46,419 nt of DNA from Marinitoga hydrogenitolerans DSM 16785 (GTDB lineage: Bacteria > Thermotogota > Thermotogae > Petrotogales > Petrotogaceae): positions 1-46,419 of the forward strand of contig NZ_FQUI01000015.1 in the NCBI RefSeq assembly GCF_900129175.1, written 5' to 3'. Below the pieces are notes generated by a model. That model saw nothing but the letters and a program-made list of their open reading frames with translations. It did not search any database and was not told the DNA's origin. How positions within the stretch are numbered: position 1 is the stretch's first letter; each line of letters starts with the position of its first letter. Below, in pieces: positions 14,759 through 23,507 of the stretch. The position numbers and the translations under genes are program-made.

Positions 14759-16645
14759 ATGAAAACTTTAGGAGAAATATTAATTTCTGAAAGACCAATA
14801 AGCGAAATAGTTATGGGGAATCATGCTCTTGTTAGAGCGATGCTGGAATCTGGAGTAAGAGTAGTTACGTCATATCCAGGGTCACCCACTCCAGAAATAG
14901 CTGAAGGTATAAGAAATATTCCAAAAGAGAAAAATCCTATGTATTTTGAATTTTCAGTGAATGAAAAAGTTGCAACGGAAGTAGCTTTTGGAGCATCAAT
15001 GAATGGACATCTTTCAACGGTTTTTTTTAAAAGCGTAGGGTTAAATGTTGCTGCTGATTCATTTGTTCAACTCGGTCTATTTGATTTAATAGGTGGAATG
15101 GTGATAGTTTTAGGTGATGATCCAGGGGCGAATTCGTCTCAAAATGAGCAGGATAATAGACATTTTTCGAAATTATCTTATATCCCTATTTTCGAACCCA
15201 ATTCTCCAAGAGAAATATATGAAATGTTTAAAGAAGCAGCAAAATTATCTAAAGAATTACATATGCCAGTGATTTTGAGATTAACTACACATGTTTGTCA
15301 TGCGAAACAAAAAATAGATTTTGGTGAATTAATAATTGAAAAATATGATTATTCACCTAAATTTGATCATATTAATGCTCCACACATTCCTATTGCAGCA
15401 AGAGCTCTTGAAATGAAAAAAAGAGCATTAGAAAAATTAGAAAAGTTCAAAGAGATATCTAATAATTCCAAATTTAACGAATATATTAACAATAATAATT
15501 ATAAAAGAGGAATTATAGTATCTGGTCTGCCTTATCTATCATTATTGGATGTTTTAGAGTATACAGATCAAAAAATAGATATTCTAAAAATAGGAATAAC
15601 AAATCCTTTGCCAGAAAAAAAAATAATAGAATTTTTAAAAACACATGAAGAGGTTAAAATTTTAGAAGAATTAGATGATATTATGGAAAAAGATATAAAG
15701 GCATTGGCATTTGATAATAATATTAATTGTAAAATTATTGGAAAAATTGATATAGAAGATTGGATAGGTGAGTATAAGCCAGATAAAGTTTATGGCATTT
15801 TAAAAAAGACATGGCCAGATTTATTACCGAATTTAGATATTAAAATTCCTGAAATTCAATTATCTCCAAGACCACCACAGTTATGTCCAGGTTGTGGTCA
15901 CCGGTCAGCATTTCATGCAATTAAATATGCTTTGAAAGATACTGATATTACAGTAGCTGATATTGGATGTCATACTCTTGGATATTTAGAACCATATAAT
16001 ATGGGACAAGTATTATTATCAATGGGTCATTCAACATCTACGGCTTCAGGTTTATCATTATTTAATAAAACAAGAAATGTTGTAGCTTTTTTAGGTGACT
16101 CCACATTATTCCATGCAGGTATTCCGGGAATAATTAATGCTATTTTTAATAATCATAATTTAACCTTGATTATAATGGAAAATGGTACAACAGCTATGAC
16201 AGGGCATCAAGATTTACCATCAATAGGTAAAAATATTAATGGCCCAACAGAAGCGGTTCCTATAAGGAAGATGTTAGAAGAATTAGGGGTTAAGTTTATT
16301 AGAGAGGTAGATACATATCAACAATCCAAATTAAGAGAATACGTTTTAGAAGCTCAAAAAGAAAAAGGATTAAAAGTTATAATAGCTAAACATCCGTGTA
16401 TGTTAAAATTGACAAGGGAACAAAGGAAAAAAGGAATATATAAAAATAATAAGGTTGAAGTAACGGAAAAATGTGATCATCAATATGTATGTATAAGTGA
16501 TTTTGGATGTCCTGCATATCAAATAACCCCTGAAGGAAATGTTTGGGTTCAAGAAGATTTATGTATTGGTGATGGTTCATGTGTTCAAACATGTCCTACA
16601 AATGCATTATCGTTTAAAATTGTATCCAAAGGGGGTAATAGATAA
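14759..16645 (+). CDS. iorA: Indolepyruvate:ferredoxin oxidoreductase, alpha subunit
   Basis: At 628 residues this is the normal IorA length. The enzyme oxidatively decarboxylates aryl pyruvates from aromatic amino acids to aryl-acetyl-CoA, reducing ferredoxin, and needs thiamine diphosphate. An N-terminal pyrimidine domain (SYPGSPTPEIAEG) is followed by the thiamine-diphosphate domain (CPGCGHRSAFHAIKYAL, then GDSTLFHAGIPGIINA with the GDG-type metal motif). The C-terminal ferredoxin-like part is unusual: Cys572, Cys578, Cys584 and Cys602, Cys608, Cys612, with the second cysteine of each CxxCxxC motif replaced by Gln575 and Asp605. It shares its last base with the iorB start. No promoter is clear between the terminator at 14728 and the ATG. 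Confidence 0.95.
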   Translation: MKTLGEILISERPISEIVMGNHALVRAMLESGVRVVTSYPGSPTPEIAEGIRNIPKEKNPMYFEFSVNEKVATEVAFGASMNGHLSTVFFKSVGLNVAADSFVQLGLFDLIGGMVIVLGDDPGANSSQNEQDNRHFSKLSYIPIFEPNSPREIYEMFKEAAKLSKELHMPVILRLTTHVCHAKQKIDFGELIIEKYDYSPKFDHINAPHIPIAARALEMKKRALEKLEKFKEISNNSKFNEYINNNNYKRGIIVSGLPYLSLLDVLEYTDQKIDILKIGITNPLPEKKIIEFLKTHEEVKILEELDDIMEKDIKALAFDNNINCKIIGKIDIEDWIGEYKPDKVYGILKKTWPDLLPNLDIKIPEIQLSPRPPQLCPGCGHRSAFHAIKYALKDTDITVADIGCHTLGYLEPYNMGQVLLSMGHSTSTASGLSLFNKTRNVVAFLGDSTLFHAGIPGIINAIFNNHNLTLIIMENGTTAMTGHQDLPSIGKNINGPTEAVPIRKMLEELGVKFIREVDTYQQSKLREYVLEAQKEKGLKVIIAKHPCMLKLTREQRKKGIYKNNKVEVTEKCDHQYVCISDFGCPAYQITPEGNVWVQEDLCIGDGSCVQTCPTNALSFKIVSKGGNR

Positions 16646-17223
16646 TGAAAGCTTTTAATATTTATTTGATTGGTGTTGGAGGTCAAGGAATAGGATTATT
16701 AAGTGAAGTTGTTATAAGAGCTGCAGATAAATCGAATTTAAATGTTAGAGGTGTTGATACACATGGATTAGCTCAAAGAGGTGGAACGGTTTCATCTAAT
16801 ATTCGTATTGGGGATAATATTAATTCTCCTCTTATAATGAAAGGAAAAGCTGATTTAGTAATAGCTTTAGAAAGACATGAGGCTTTAAGAGGAATGAATG
16901 AATATTCAAAAGACTCTTCAACAGTAATATATTATGATGCAGTATGGCAACCACTTGATGTAAGATTAAGGAGAGCTAAAGAAATAGATAATGAAATTAT
17001 ACAAAAAGTAGCAAAAAATAGAAACATAAATTTAATAAGAGTCTTTTTAAACGACTTAAAAGATGCTAGAATGCAAAATATGGCAGTTTTAGCTACAATG
17101 GCAAAATATAAATTAATTCCACAAATAAACAAAACACATTATTTAGAAGCTATAAATGATCTTTTATCAGGGGATGTTTTAAAGAAAAATATAAAATTGT
17201 TTGAAAGAGTTTATAATAATTAA
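16645..17223 (+). CDS. iorB: Indolepyruvate:ferredoxin oxidoreductase, beta subunit
   Basis: This 192-residue protein has the length and motifs of the gamma-type domain of 2-oxoacid:ferredoxin oxidoreductases: the glycine-rich start IYLIGVGGQGIGLLSEV and THGLAQRGGTVSSNIRIG. It completes the IorAB enzyme with the preceding gene, and its ATG overlaps the iorA stop by one base (TAATG). The subunit provides the coenzyme A-binding/structural partner in this family. A terminator begins right at its stop, so iorAB form a two-gene unit. Nothing is unusual in length or composition. Confidence 0.93.
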   Translation: MKAFNIYLIGVGGQGIGLLSEVVIRAADKSNLNVRGVDTHGLAQRGGTVSSNIRIGDNINSPLIMKGKADLVIALERHEALRGMNEYSKDSSTVIYYDAVWQPLDVRLRRAKEIDNEIIQKVAKNRNINLIRVFLNDLKDARMQNMAVLATMAKYKLIPQINKTHYLEAINDLLSGDVLKKNIKLFERVYNN

Positions 17224-17248
17224 GGAGTCCAATGATGGACTCCTTTTT
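17222..17248 (+). terminator. Terminator of iorAB
   Basis: AAGGAGTCC (17222-17230) pairs perfectly with GGACTCCTT (17237-17245) across a 6-nt loop, followed by T to 17248. The stem starts inside the iorB stop codon. In the other direction it lacks a T run, though the convergent uvrB transcript would also meet the hairpin. Confidence 0.88.
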
Positions 17249-17273
17249 ATATATGGTTAGTGAGAATATATAT

Positions 17274-19250
17274 TTATTTTTTTATCCTATATTTCTTTTT
17301 TACTTTTTTAATTTCGTCTCTATATTTTGCAGCATCTTCATACCTTAATTCAGAAGCAGCTTTAAACATTTCTAATTCTAATAATTGTATATATTCCTGA
17401 GGCGTCGTGTTTTCTGCAACTTCAAAAATAAATTCTGGTTTTTCAACTTTTTCCATGAACTGCTCAAAGATGTTTTTGGGTAATTCCTTGATTATAGATT
17501 TTGGTTTTATTCCATTTTTTTCATTATAATCCATTTGTAATTTTCTTCTTCTATTTGTTTCATAAATAGCGTTTTGCATTGCTTCTGTAATTTTATCAGC
17601 ATATAGAATAACTTTACCATTTACATTACGTGCTGCACGACCTATTGTTTGAATTAATGTTGTTTCAGATCTTAAGAAACCTTCCCTATCTGAATCCATG
17701 ATAGCCACAAGAGATACTTCAGGTAAATCGAGACCTTCTCTTAATAAATTTACTCCAATTACAACATCTACTTCGCCACTTCGTAATTTTCTTACAACTT
17801 CAGATCTTTCCATGGCATCGAGTTCAGAATGTAAATATGTGGATTTTATTCCTAATAAGTTTAAATGATCTGATAACATTTCTGCATCTTTTTTCGTTAA
17901 AACAACAGCAATAGCTCTTTCGTTTCTCTTAATAACATTTTTTAATTCGTCTATAAAATCATCGACCTGTCCAATAGTAGGTTTTACAATAACTTCAGGA
18001 TCAATAAGTCCAGTTGGTCGTATAATTTGTTCTACAATTTGTTCCGAATGTTCGAATTCAAATGAACCCGGAGTAGCAGATACAAAAATTGTTTGTTTAA
18101 TTCTTTCTAAAAATTCTTCAAATCTTAGAGGCCGGTTATCGAAAGCAGAAGGTAATCTAAAACCATAATCAATCAAATTTTTCTTTCGCGAATGATCTCC
18201 TGCCCACATGGCTCTTAATTGTGGAATAGCAATATGTGATTCATCGATAAATGTAATAAAATCATCGTCAAAATAATCAAGTAATGTCCACGGAGGTTCG
18301 CCGGGTTTTCGATTGTCAAAATGTCTTGAATAATTTTCTATTCCTTTACAATGTCCAAGTGTTTCTAATAATTCCATATCCATTAATGTTCTTTGCTTAA
18401 TTCTTTGAGCTTCTAGTAATTTTCCAGCTTTTTGAAATTCTTTAATTCGAATTTCTAATTCGTTTTTTATAGAATCAATGGCTTTTTTTATTTTTTCTTC
18501 AGTTGTAACAAATTCGTTTGCAGGATATATAGTTATCTTATCGAAAAAATCTATCTTTGTTCTATTCAATATATCAAAAGAATAAATTTTTTCAACTTCA
18601 TCGTCAAAAAATTCTACTCGTATTCCAAAATCTTCATAAGGTGGATAAATTTCTAATATATCACCTTTAAATCTGAAAATTCCACCACTGTGCTTTTCTT
18701 CAGATCTTGTATATAACATTTTTGCTAAAGATTCTAATATAAATCTCCTATTGTATTCTTTACCAACTTCTAATTTCAAATTAATAGAAGCAAAATCTTC
18801 TGGATTACCAGAAGCATATATAGTTGAAACGCTTGCTACAACAATAACATCTCTTCTTGTTAAAACAGATTTTAAAGTTGAAAGTCTCATTTTTTGCAGT
18901 ACGTCATTAATACTAGCATCTTTTTCAATATACATATCTCTCCCAGGAAGATAAGCTTCTGGTTGATAATAGTCATAATAACTGATAAAAAATTCCACTC
19001 TATTTTCAGGAAAAAATTCTTTGAATTCTCTGTATAATTGAACAGCAAGTATTTTATTTGGCGATAATATTAAAGTAGGTCTATTTAATTTTTCAATAAC
19101 ATTAGCCATTGTAAAGGTTTTTCCTGAACCAGTAACCCCAAGAAGTGTTTGGAACCTATAATTTTTATTTATACCAGCAATTAATTTTTCTATAGCTTCA
19201 GGTTGATCTCCCTGTGGTTTATATTTTGAATGTAATTTAAATTTATTCAT
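17274..19250 (-). CDS. uvrB: Excinuclease ABC subunit B
   Basis: The ATG at 19248-19250 has GAGGTG six bases upstream and gives 658 residues, normal for UvrB; the frame is open 15 codons further but without a better site. UvrB is the damage-verifying helicase of nucleotide excision repair, working with UvrA and UvrC. Walker A is GVTGSGKT; the beta hairpin that clamps DNA is in [21 protein letters not shown]; helicase motif VI is QTIGRAARN; and the C-terminal UVR motif (about 615-650, [14 protein letters not shown]) binds UvrC. The gene stands alone, with a terminator for the upstream gene overlapping its promoter. Confidence 0.97.
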   Translation of the reverse strand: MNKFKLHSKYKPQGDQPEAIEKLIAGINKNYRFQTLLGVTGSGKTFTMANVIEKLNRPTLILSPNKILAVQLYREFKEFFPENRVEFFISYYDYYQPEAYLPGRDMYIEKDASINDVLQKMRLSTLKSVLTRRDVIVVASVSTIYASGNPEDFASINLKLEVGKEYNRRFILESLAKMLYTRSEEKHSGGIFRFKGDILEIYPPYEDFGIRVEFFDDEVEKIYSFDILNRTKIDFFDKITIYPANEFVTTEEKIKKAIDSIKNELEIRIKEFQKAGKLLEAQRIKQRTLMDMELLETLGHCKGIENYSRHFDNRKPGEPPWTLLDYFDDDFITFIDESHIAIPQLRAMWAGDHSRKKNLIDYGFRLPSAFDNRPLRFEEFLERIKQTIFVSATPGSFEFEHSEQIVEQIIRPTGLIDPEVIVKPTIGQVDDFIDELKNVIKRNERAIAVVLTKKDAEMLSDHLNLLGIKSTYLHSELDAMERSEVVRKLRSGEVDVVIGVNLLREGLDLPEVSLVAIMDSDREGFLRSETTLIQTIGRAARNVNGKVILYADKITEAMQNAIYETNRRRKLQMDYNEKNGIKPKSIIKELPKNIFEQFMEKVEKPEFIFEVAENTTPQEYIQLLELEMFKAASELRYEDAAKYRDEIKKVKKKYRIKK

Positions 19251-19286
19251 TTTAAACACCTCTTTTTGAACATCAATATAATATAT

Positions 19287-19315
19287 ATTATACACTAAAA
19301 AATATACCGGTTAAA
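19287..19315 (-). promoter_or_regulatory. Promoter of uvrB
   Basis: On the minus strand TTTAAC (19310-19315) and TATAAT (19287-19292) are 17 bp apart, with the uvrB ATG about 37 bp downstream. The -35 box lies inside the terminator stem of the upstream phosphofructokinase gene. No LexA-type palindrome was seen by eye. Confidence 0.5.
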
Positions 19316-19326
19316 ATAACCGGTAT
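19297..19326 (-). terminator. Terminator of the phosphofructokinase gene
   Basis: ATACCGGTTA (19304-19313) and TAACCGGTAT (19317-19326) form a perfect 10-bp stem with a 3-nt loop, followed on the minus strand by TTTTTT (19297-19302). Confidence 0.88.
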
Positions 19327-19341
19327 TGATAATAATAGCAT

Positions 19342-20559
19342 TTATTTTTTAATTTTTTCAAGTTTTAATCTGGCATATACAGGTATTCCATTTAAAAATG
19401 GTGGATAATATTCACCCTCAATTAAAGGTAATGCGTATTCAATAAACTTTTCATTTACAAACATACCATCTTCACTTATAAATTCATCAGGAATTAATTT
19501 GGTTTCATTAGCTACGTTTTCTAAAGGGATCAATTTAGTAGTGCTTAAGTATGGATCATTCATTAATCTTTTAATTCCTACCATATATCCACTATAACCT
19601 TCTAAAGCATATTTTACTGCCATCGCACCAACGTTAATAGCTTCATTAACATCCACTTGACTTGAAATATGCCTTCCACTTCTTTGTAAATAATCAGGTA
19701 CAGCATAATGTGTTTTAATATTTAATTCTGTTTTTAATAAATTACCTAATGTAGAACCTATACCACCTAATTGAACATTTCCGAAATTGTCTTGATATCC
19801 TCTTGCTGCAACAAAACTTCCATCTTCATATTTAATTCCTTCAGAAGCAGCTATTGAACAATATCCGTATTTTTTAATAGTTTCTTGAACTTTTTTGAAA
19901 AATTTTTCTTTATTAAATGGCACTTCGGGAATTAAAATAATGTGTGGGCCATCGCTTTCATGTCTTTTTGCTAAAGCTGTGGATGCAGCAACCCATCCAG
20001 CGTGACGCCCCATTGTTTCTAAAATAAATACTTTTGTTGAATCTGCAGCCATGCTTTTAACATCTAAAGTTCCTTCGAGAATAGAAACAGATAAATATTT
20101 TGCGATGGATCCAAATCCTGGAGTATGATCAGTTTCTGGTAAGTCATTATCAACAGTTTTTGGAACTCCAATAACTTTTAAATCATATCCGATTTTTTTT
20201 GCATATTGATGAATTTTATTTGCTGTATCCATCGAATCATTTCCACCATTATAAAAGAAATAATGAATATCATATTTTTCAAATATATTAAAAACTTTTT
20301 CAAATTCATCCTCAGTTTTTATTTTTCTTCTACAAGATCCAAAAGCGCTTGAAGGTGTGAATTTTAATAATTCTATTTGATCAGGATCTTCTTTTTTCAT
20401 ATCAGCTAAATTTTCATCAAAAACACCATTGATTCCATTAATTGCAACATAGATATTATCAATATCTTTAGAATTTAAGGCAGCTTTAATAACACCATAT
20501 GCAGAAGCATTTATAACACTGGTAACTCCACCAGATTGAGCATAAATAGCATTTTTCAT
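19342..20559 (-). CDS. pfp: Pyrophosphate-dependent 6-phosphofructokinase
   Basis: A 405-residue PFK of the size of the Thermotoga PPi enzyme. It phosphorylates fructose-6-phosphate, and motif evidence favours pyrophosphate as donor. The ATP-type GGDGS is GGNDS here (residues 105-109), placing Asp108 where ATP enzymes have glycine. The PGTIDND loop is PKTVDND (133-139), placing Lys134 where PPi enzymes carry the lysine. MGRHAGW (183-189) is the fructose-phosphate site. GGAGGG precedes the ATG. The gene lies between two hairpin terminators, so it is transcribed alone. Asn107 instead of the common Asp of GGDD is a departure worth testing. The reaction is reversible and could also run in gluconeogenesis. 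Confidence 0.9.
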   Translation of the reverse strand: MKNAIYAQSGGVTSVINASAYGVIKAALNSKDIDNIYVAINGINGVFDENLADMKKEDPDQIELLKFTPSSAFGSCRRKIKTEDEFEKVFNIFEKYDIHYFFYNGGNDSMDTANKIHQYAKKIGYDLKVIGVPKTVDNDLPETDHTPGFGSIAKYLSVSILEGTLDVKSMAADSTKVFILETMGRHAGWVAASTALAKRHESDGPHIILIPEVPFNKEKFFKKVQETIKKYGYCSIAASEGIKYEDGSFVAARGYQDNFGNVQLGGIGSTLGNLLKTELNIKTHYAVPDYLQRSGRHISSQVDVNEAINVGAMAVKYALEGYSGYMVGIKRLMNDPYLSTTKLIPLENVANETKLIPDEFISEDGMFVNEKFIEYALPLIEGEYYPPFLNGIPVYARLKLEKIKK

Positions 20560-20593
20560 ATATATCCCTCCTAATTTATATGAATTTTATATA

Positions 20594-20624
20594 AAAATAG
20601 TCCTGTTTAGTACAGGACTATTTT
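20594..20624 (-). terminator. Terminator of the phosphate-transport cluster
   Basis: AAAATAGTCCTGT (20594-20606) and ACAGGACTATTTT (20612-20624) are a perfect 13-bp inverted repeat with a TTAGT loop. On the minus strand it ends in a T-rich tail. It lies 56 bp after the pit stop. Confidence 0.85.
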
Positions 20625-20679
20625 ACCAGATAAATAATTCTATTCTTTAAAAAATATTAACCTTGTATGACAAAATTAT

Positions 20680-21894
20680 TTATATAAACAGAGAGAAAAT
20701 TTTAAATATAATATATGACACTATAGCTGCTGCTGGAACCGTTAAAAACCATGAAACAAAAATATCTTTTATAACACCCAAATTAATTGAACCAGTACCT
20801 CTTGCCAAGCCATTACCAATTACAGAACCTACAACAGTATGTGTTGTAGATATGGGCATTCCCATGTTTGATGCCAATAATACGGTAGTTGCAGTTGAAA
20901 AATCTATAGCGAAACCTCTTGAGTTATTTAATTCAGTAATTTCTGTTCCAACGGTTTTCATAACTCGACTTCCCCATATGGCAACGCCAATAGCAATTCC
21001 TACACCACCTAATGCTAATATATATCTTGGTATTTCAGCTTTAGCACCAACTGTTCCGGTCATAACAGCAGCATATATTGCTGCAACTGGTCCAATTGCA
21101 TTAGCAACATCATTTGCACCATGTGCTAAAGCAACGTAGCAGGATGTTACAACCTGTGATTTTCTAAATATTTCTTCAACATATATATATGGGTCATCTG
21201 AAACATTTTTTAATTTAATTATAATATAAATCATTATGATTAAAGAGACAAAAATTCCAAATAGAATGGCATATATTATAGATTTAAAGGTTATAGATAT
21301 GTGTAGAGTTTTTACTATGAAAGAGAGACCGATTATAAATGCAGCTAAACCAAGAAAGAAAGGAATCCAAATTTTTGAATTTTTCTTAATGTTTTTACTA
21401 TGAAGAATAGTTGCAGAAATAGCTTTAAACATTGCAAAAGAAACAGCAAGACCGACTAAAGGAGAAATAATCCAACTTAGAGTAATAGTAAAAATCTTTG
21501 ACCAATTAACAACAGCTAAACCGCCTGCGGCTATACCATAACCAACCATACCTCCAACAATTGAATGGGTAGTAGAAACAGGCCATGATTTATATGTAGC
21601 AATAGCAAGCCATATAGTAGCACCAACTAAAGCTGCCATTGACCCCCAAATAACCAATTTCGGATCTGCTAAAATTTCTAAATGCAAAATACCTTTTCTA
21701 ATAGTGTCTGTTACTTGTTTTCCAAAAAAAGTAGCACCAACAAATTCTAAAACTCCAGCAATGATAACAGCCTGTTTTGGAGTTATAGCTTTTGCTCCAA
21801 CGGCGGTAGCCATAGAGTTCGCGACATCGTTAGCTCCAATAGCTAATGCCATTCCGAATCCTATTAATAAACCGATTATAAGGATAATGCTCAC
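20680..21894 (-). CDS. Low-affinity inorganic phosphate transporter, Pit family
   Basis: A 404-residue integral membrane protein with the inverted repeat of the PiT family. The signature GANDVAN occurs twice, in GANDVANSMATAVGA near residue 21 and GANDVANAIGPVAAI near 258, and each half also carries PVSTTHS or PISTTHT. Pit proteins move phosphate, usually as a metal-phosphate complex, with protons or sodium. About ten membrane segments are visible. It starts with GTG (21892-21894) with GGAGG at proper spacing, 12 bp after the DUF47 gene. The pairing with DUF47 is typical and supports phosphate as the substrate. Confidence 0.93.
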   Translation of the reverse strand: MSIILIIGLLIGFGMALAIGANDVANSMATAVGAKAITPKQAVIIAGVLEFVGATFFGKQVTDTIRKGILHLEILADPKLVIWGSMAALVGATIWLAIATYKSWPVSTTHSIVGGMVGYGIAAGGLAVVNWSKIFTITLSWIISPLVGLAVSFAMFKAISATILHSKNIKKNSKIWIPFFLGLAAFIIGLSFIVKTLHISITFKSIIYAILFGIFVSLIIMIYIIIKLKNVSDDPYIYVEEIFRKSQVVTSCYVALAHGANDVANAIGPVAAIYAAVMTGTVGAKAEIPRYILALGGVGIAIGVAIWGSRVMKTVGTEITELNNSRGFAIDFSTATTVLLASNMGMPISTTHTVVGSVIGNGLARGTGSINLGVIKDIFVSWFLTVPAAAIVSYIIFKIFSLFI

Positions 21895-21906
21895 AATATT
21901 CCTCCT

Positions 21907-22557
21907 TTACTCGTTTATTAGAATATGTATTCTATCACAAACATTTTGTGTAACATCGGCAATTCTTGCGAGTAGCAACACTAATTCTCGAACATATAAA
22001 AAATCCACAGGATGCATATTGTTTTTTTGTGAATATAACCATTTTCCAAATTCAAATAATTTATTATCAATATCTTTTTCAAACCATTTCATCTCAGAAA
22101 TATCCTTTTCTTCAGAGGAAATTGTATTTTTAGAAAAATCGGATTCTAATATAACTTTTATATATTTTACAGTTTTTTTAAAATGATCAAGCATTTTTTC
22201 AATTTCGTCAACAATTGAGTAAATCATTTTTTTATGCTCTTCATCAAAATCAATTTTATTAAATGTCATCTTTTTTGCAACATCTTCTATTAAATCTATA
22301 ATTTTATCTTGTAAATCGATAAAATCAAGCAATTCAGATCTTTCGAATCTGTATAAATGACCTCTCTTTAAATATTGACGAAAATTTCTTTTGATATCAT
22401 CAGCATCATCTTCAAGCTTGTCAATTTTGTTGACAATATCTTCTATGGGTTTATTGTTTAGATATCTTTCAAATAATTCCGGCAAATAATCTGATGCTTC
22501 TTCTACAATGCGCGCATGTTTTATTAACTCTTCTATGGGATTGAATTTTTGAAACAT
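21907..22557 (-). CDS. DUF47 phosphate-transport accessory protein (PhoU-like)
   Basis: This all-helical cytoplasmic protein (216 residues from the ATG at 22555-22557) belongs to the DUF47/TIGR00153 family, a PhoU relative usually encoded next to Pit. Seen here are the paired helices with VNKIDKLEDDADDIKRNFRQYL and LLDFIDLQDKIIDLIEDVAKKM, whose acidic clusters match the metal-binding face of PhoU proteins. The start is unclear. The ATG used here has only GGGGT close by, while a strong GGAGGTG (22582-22588) lies upstream and faces ATT at 22573-22575 at the usual six-base spacing; the GTG at 22582-22584 is part of that ribosome site. An ATT start would add six residues. It probably regulates Pit. 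Confidence 0.85.
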   Translation of the reverse strand: MFQKFNPIEELIKHARIVEEASDYLPELFERYLNNKPIEDIVNKIDKLEDDADDIKRNFRQYLKRGHLYRFERSELLDFIDLQDKIIDLIEDVAKKMTFNKIDFDEEHKKMIYSIVDEIEKMLDHFKKTVKYIKVILESDFSKNTISSEEKDISEMKWFEKDIDNKLFEFGKWLYSQKNNMHPVDFLYVRELVLLLARIADVTQNVCDRIHILINE

Positions 22558-22593
22558 CTTACCCCAAATGGTAATAACAATCACCTCCAGATT

Positions 22594-23037
22594 TTATTTA
22601 GCATATTTTGATAAAAATTCATATGCTTCATTAATTTTTTTAAATTGTTCTTCACATTTTTTTCTGTTTTCAGGACATTTATCAGGATGATATTTTTTTG
22701 TTAGTTCTCTAAATTTCTTTTTTAATTCCTCTTTAGTAAAATTTTCTGGAAGATTAAATAAGTTCCTATAATAATCGTATTTTTTTCTTAAATCATAATA
22801 ATTTTGTGATGAATTATTGGTGTTTTGAGAACGATTATTGTAATTACCATAGGGATTATTTCTTGTTCTATATGTATAAAACTTGAATCTGAAATTTTTA
22901 AATAAAAAATATATGCCTAAAATTGCAAATAAAAATAGTAAAGGGTATCTAAATAATAAAATAATAATAGCTCCAATAAACCTAAAGAAAATAGATACAA
23001 CAACTAATAATCCTATAAATGTTAATAAAGTTTCCAT
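22594..23037 (-). CDS. Membrane-anchored J-domain protein
   Basis: This 147-residue protein has two close hydrophobic stretches at the N-terminus (about 1-50, LLTFIGLLVVVSIFF and LLFLFAILGIYFLF), an Asn/Tyr/Gln-rich linker (about 60-85), and a C-terminal J domain (about 95-145) with the HPD motif in KKYHPDKCPENRKKCEEQF and the FKKINEAYEFL helix. J domains stimulate DnaK ATPase, so this should recruit DnaK to the membrane. It lacks the zinc-finger and substrate domains of DnaJ. It is the first gene of the run leading to DUF47 and pit (ten bases before the upstream end of the DUF47 frame). Whether it serves the transporter or is only co-transcribed is unknown. An inverted repeat precedes it at 23069-23095. 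Confidence 0.85.
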   Translation of the reverse strand: METLLTFIGLLVVVSIFFRFIGAIIILLFRYPLLFLFAILGIYFLFKNFRFKFYTYRTRNNPYGNYNNRSQNTNNSSQNYYDLRKKYDYYRNLFNLPENFTKEELKKKFRELTKKYHPDKCPENRKKCEEQFKKINEAYEFLSKYAK

Positions 23038-23110
23038 AATATTCCTTCTTTCTGAGAAATTTAAATATATTTTATCATAATTATTTTGATAAAATGTTTC
23101 TTTGCTTTTT

Positions 23111-23144
23111 CAAAAAAAAAGTAGACTCATATTAATGAGTCTAC
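23111..23144 (-). terminator. Terminator of the thioredoxin-like gene, overlapping its stop codon
   Basis: GTAGACTCAT (23121-23130) and ATGAGTCTAC (23135-23144) pair perfectly with an ATTA loop; on the minus strand nine T follow (23112-23120). The TAG stop (23141-23143) lies inside the stem. Confidence 0.9.
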
Positions 23145-23413
23145 GAATTCATTATAGATAAATATCTATCAATAAAAGCCTGAATTTCTTGCATGCCAAA
23201 ATTTCTGTAAAATCTGTTAATTTCTTTATTATCTTCATCAATAAAAACCAATGTGGGGACAGAAAAAACTAACATTTGTCCTGAAATTTCCGGCTTTTCT
23301 TCAACGTCAATATACTCTAATTCGATTTTATTTTCTTTCATCAATTTTTCTACTTTAGGCCATAAACCTTTGCAAGTTCTACAAGTCTTATTAGCAAAAT
23401 AATATGCTTTCAC
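23141..23413 (-). CDS. Thioredoxin-like small redox protein
   Basis: A 90-residue single-domain thioredoxin/glutaredoxin-fold protein. The redox motif is CRTC (Cys11-Cys14, in FANKTCRTCKGLWPK), and the cis-proline side is FSVPTLVF. No signal peptide is present, so it is cytoplasmic. It starts with GTG (23411-23413) after GAGG. A CxxC with Arg-Thr is unlike the classical CGPC and suggests a different redox potential or partner. It lies 94 bp after the exchanger gene on the same strand and ends in a strong terminator that overlaps its stop codon. Confidence 0.8.
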   Translation of the reverse strand: MKAYYFANKTCRTCKGLWPKVEKLMKENKIELEYIDVEEKPEISGQMLVFSVPTLVFIDEDNKEINRFYRNFGMQEIQAFIDRYLSIMNS

Positions 23414-23507
23414 TTTTTAACCTCCTCTATAATTTCTTTTTCTAAGGATTTTAACAAATCGATTTTAAATATTAAATAAAAATAGTTAACAAGAGTAGAA
23501 ATTTTAA

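Noticed and set aside
20663-21139. Open plus-strand frame of 158 codons opposite the pit gene
   Set aside because: It is the antisense shadow of the Pit coding sequence, has no ribosome site, and its translation mirrors the regular codon pattern of the transporter.
23069-23095. Inverted repeat ATTTTATCA...TGATAAAAT before the J-domain gene
   Set aside because: The arms are nearly all A and T in a very AT-rich region, so the symmetry is weak evidence for an operator; mentioned only in the gene entry.
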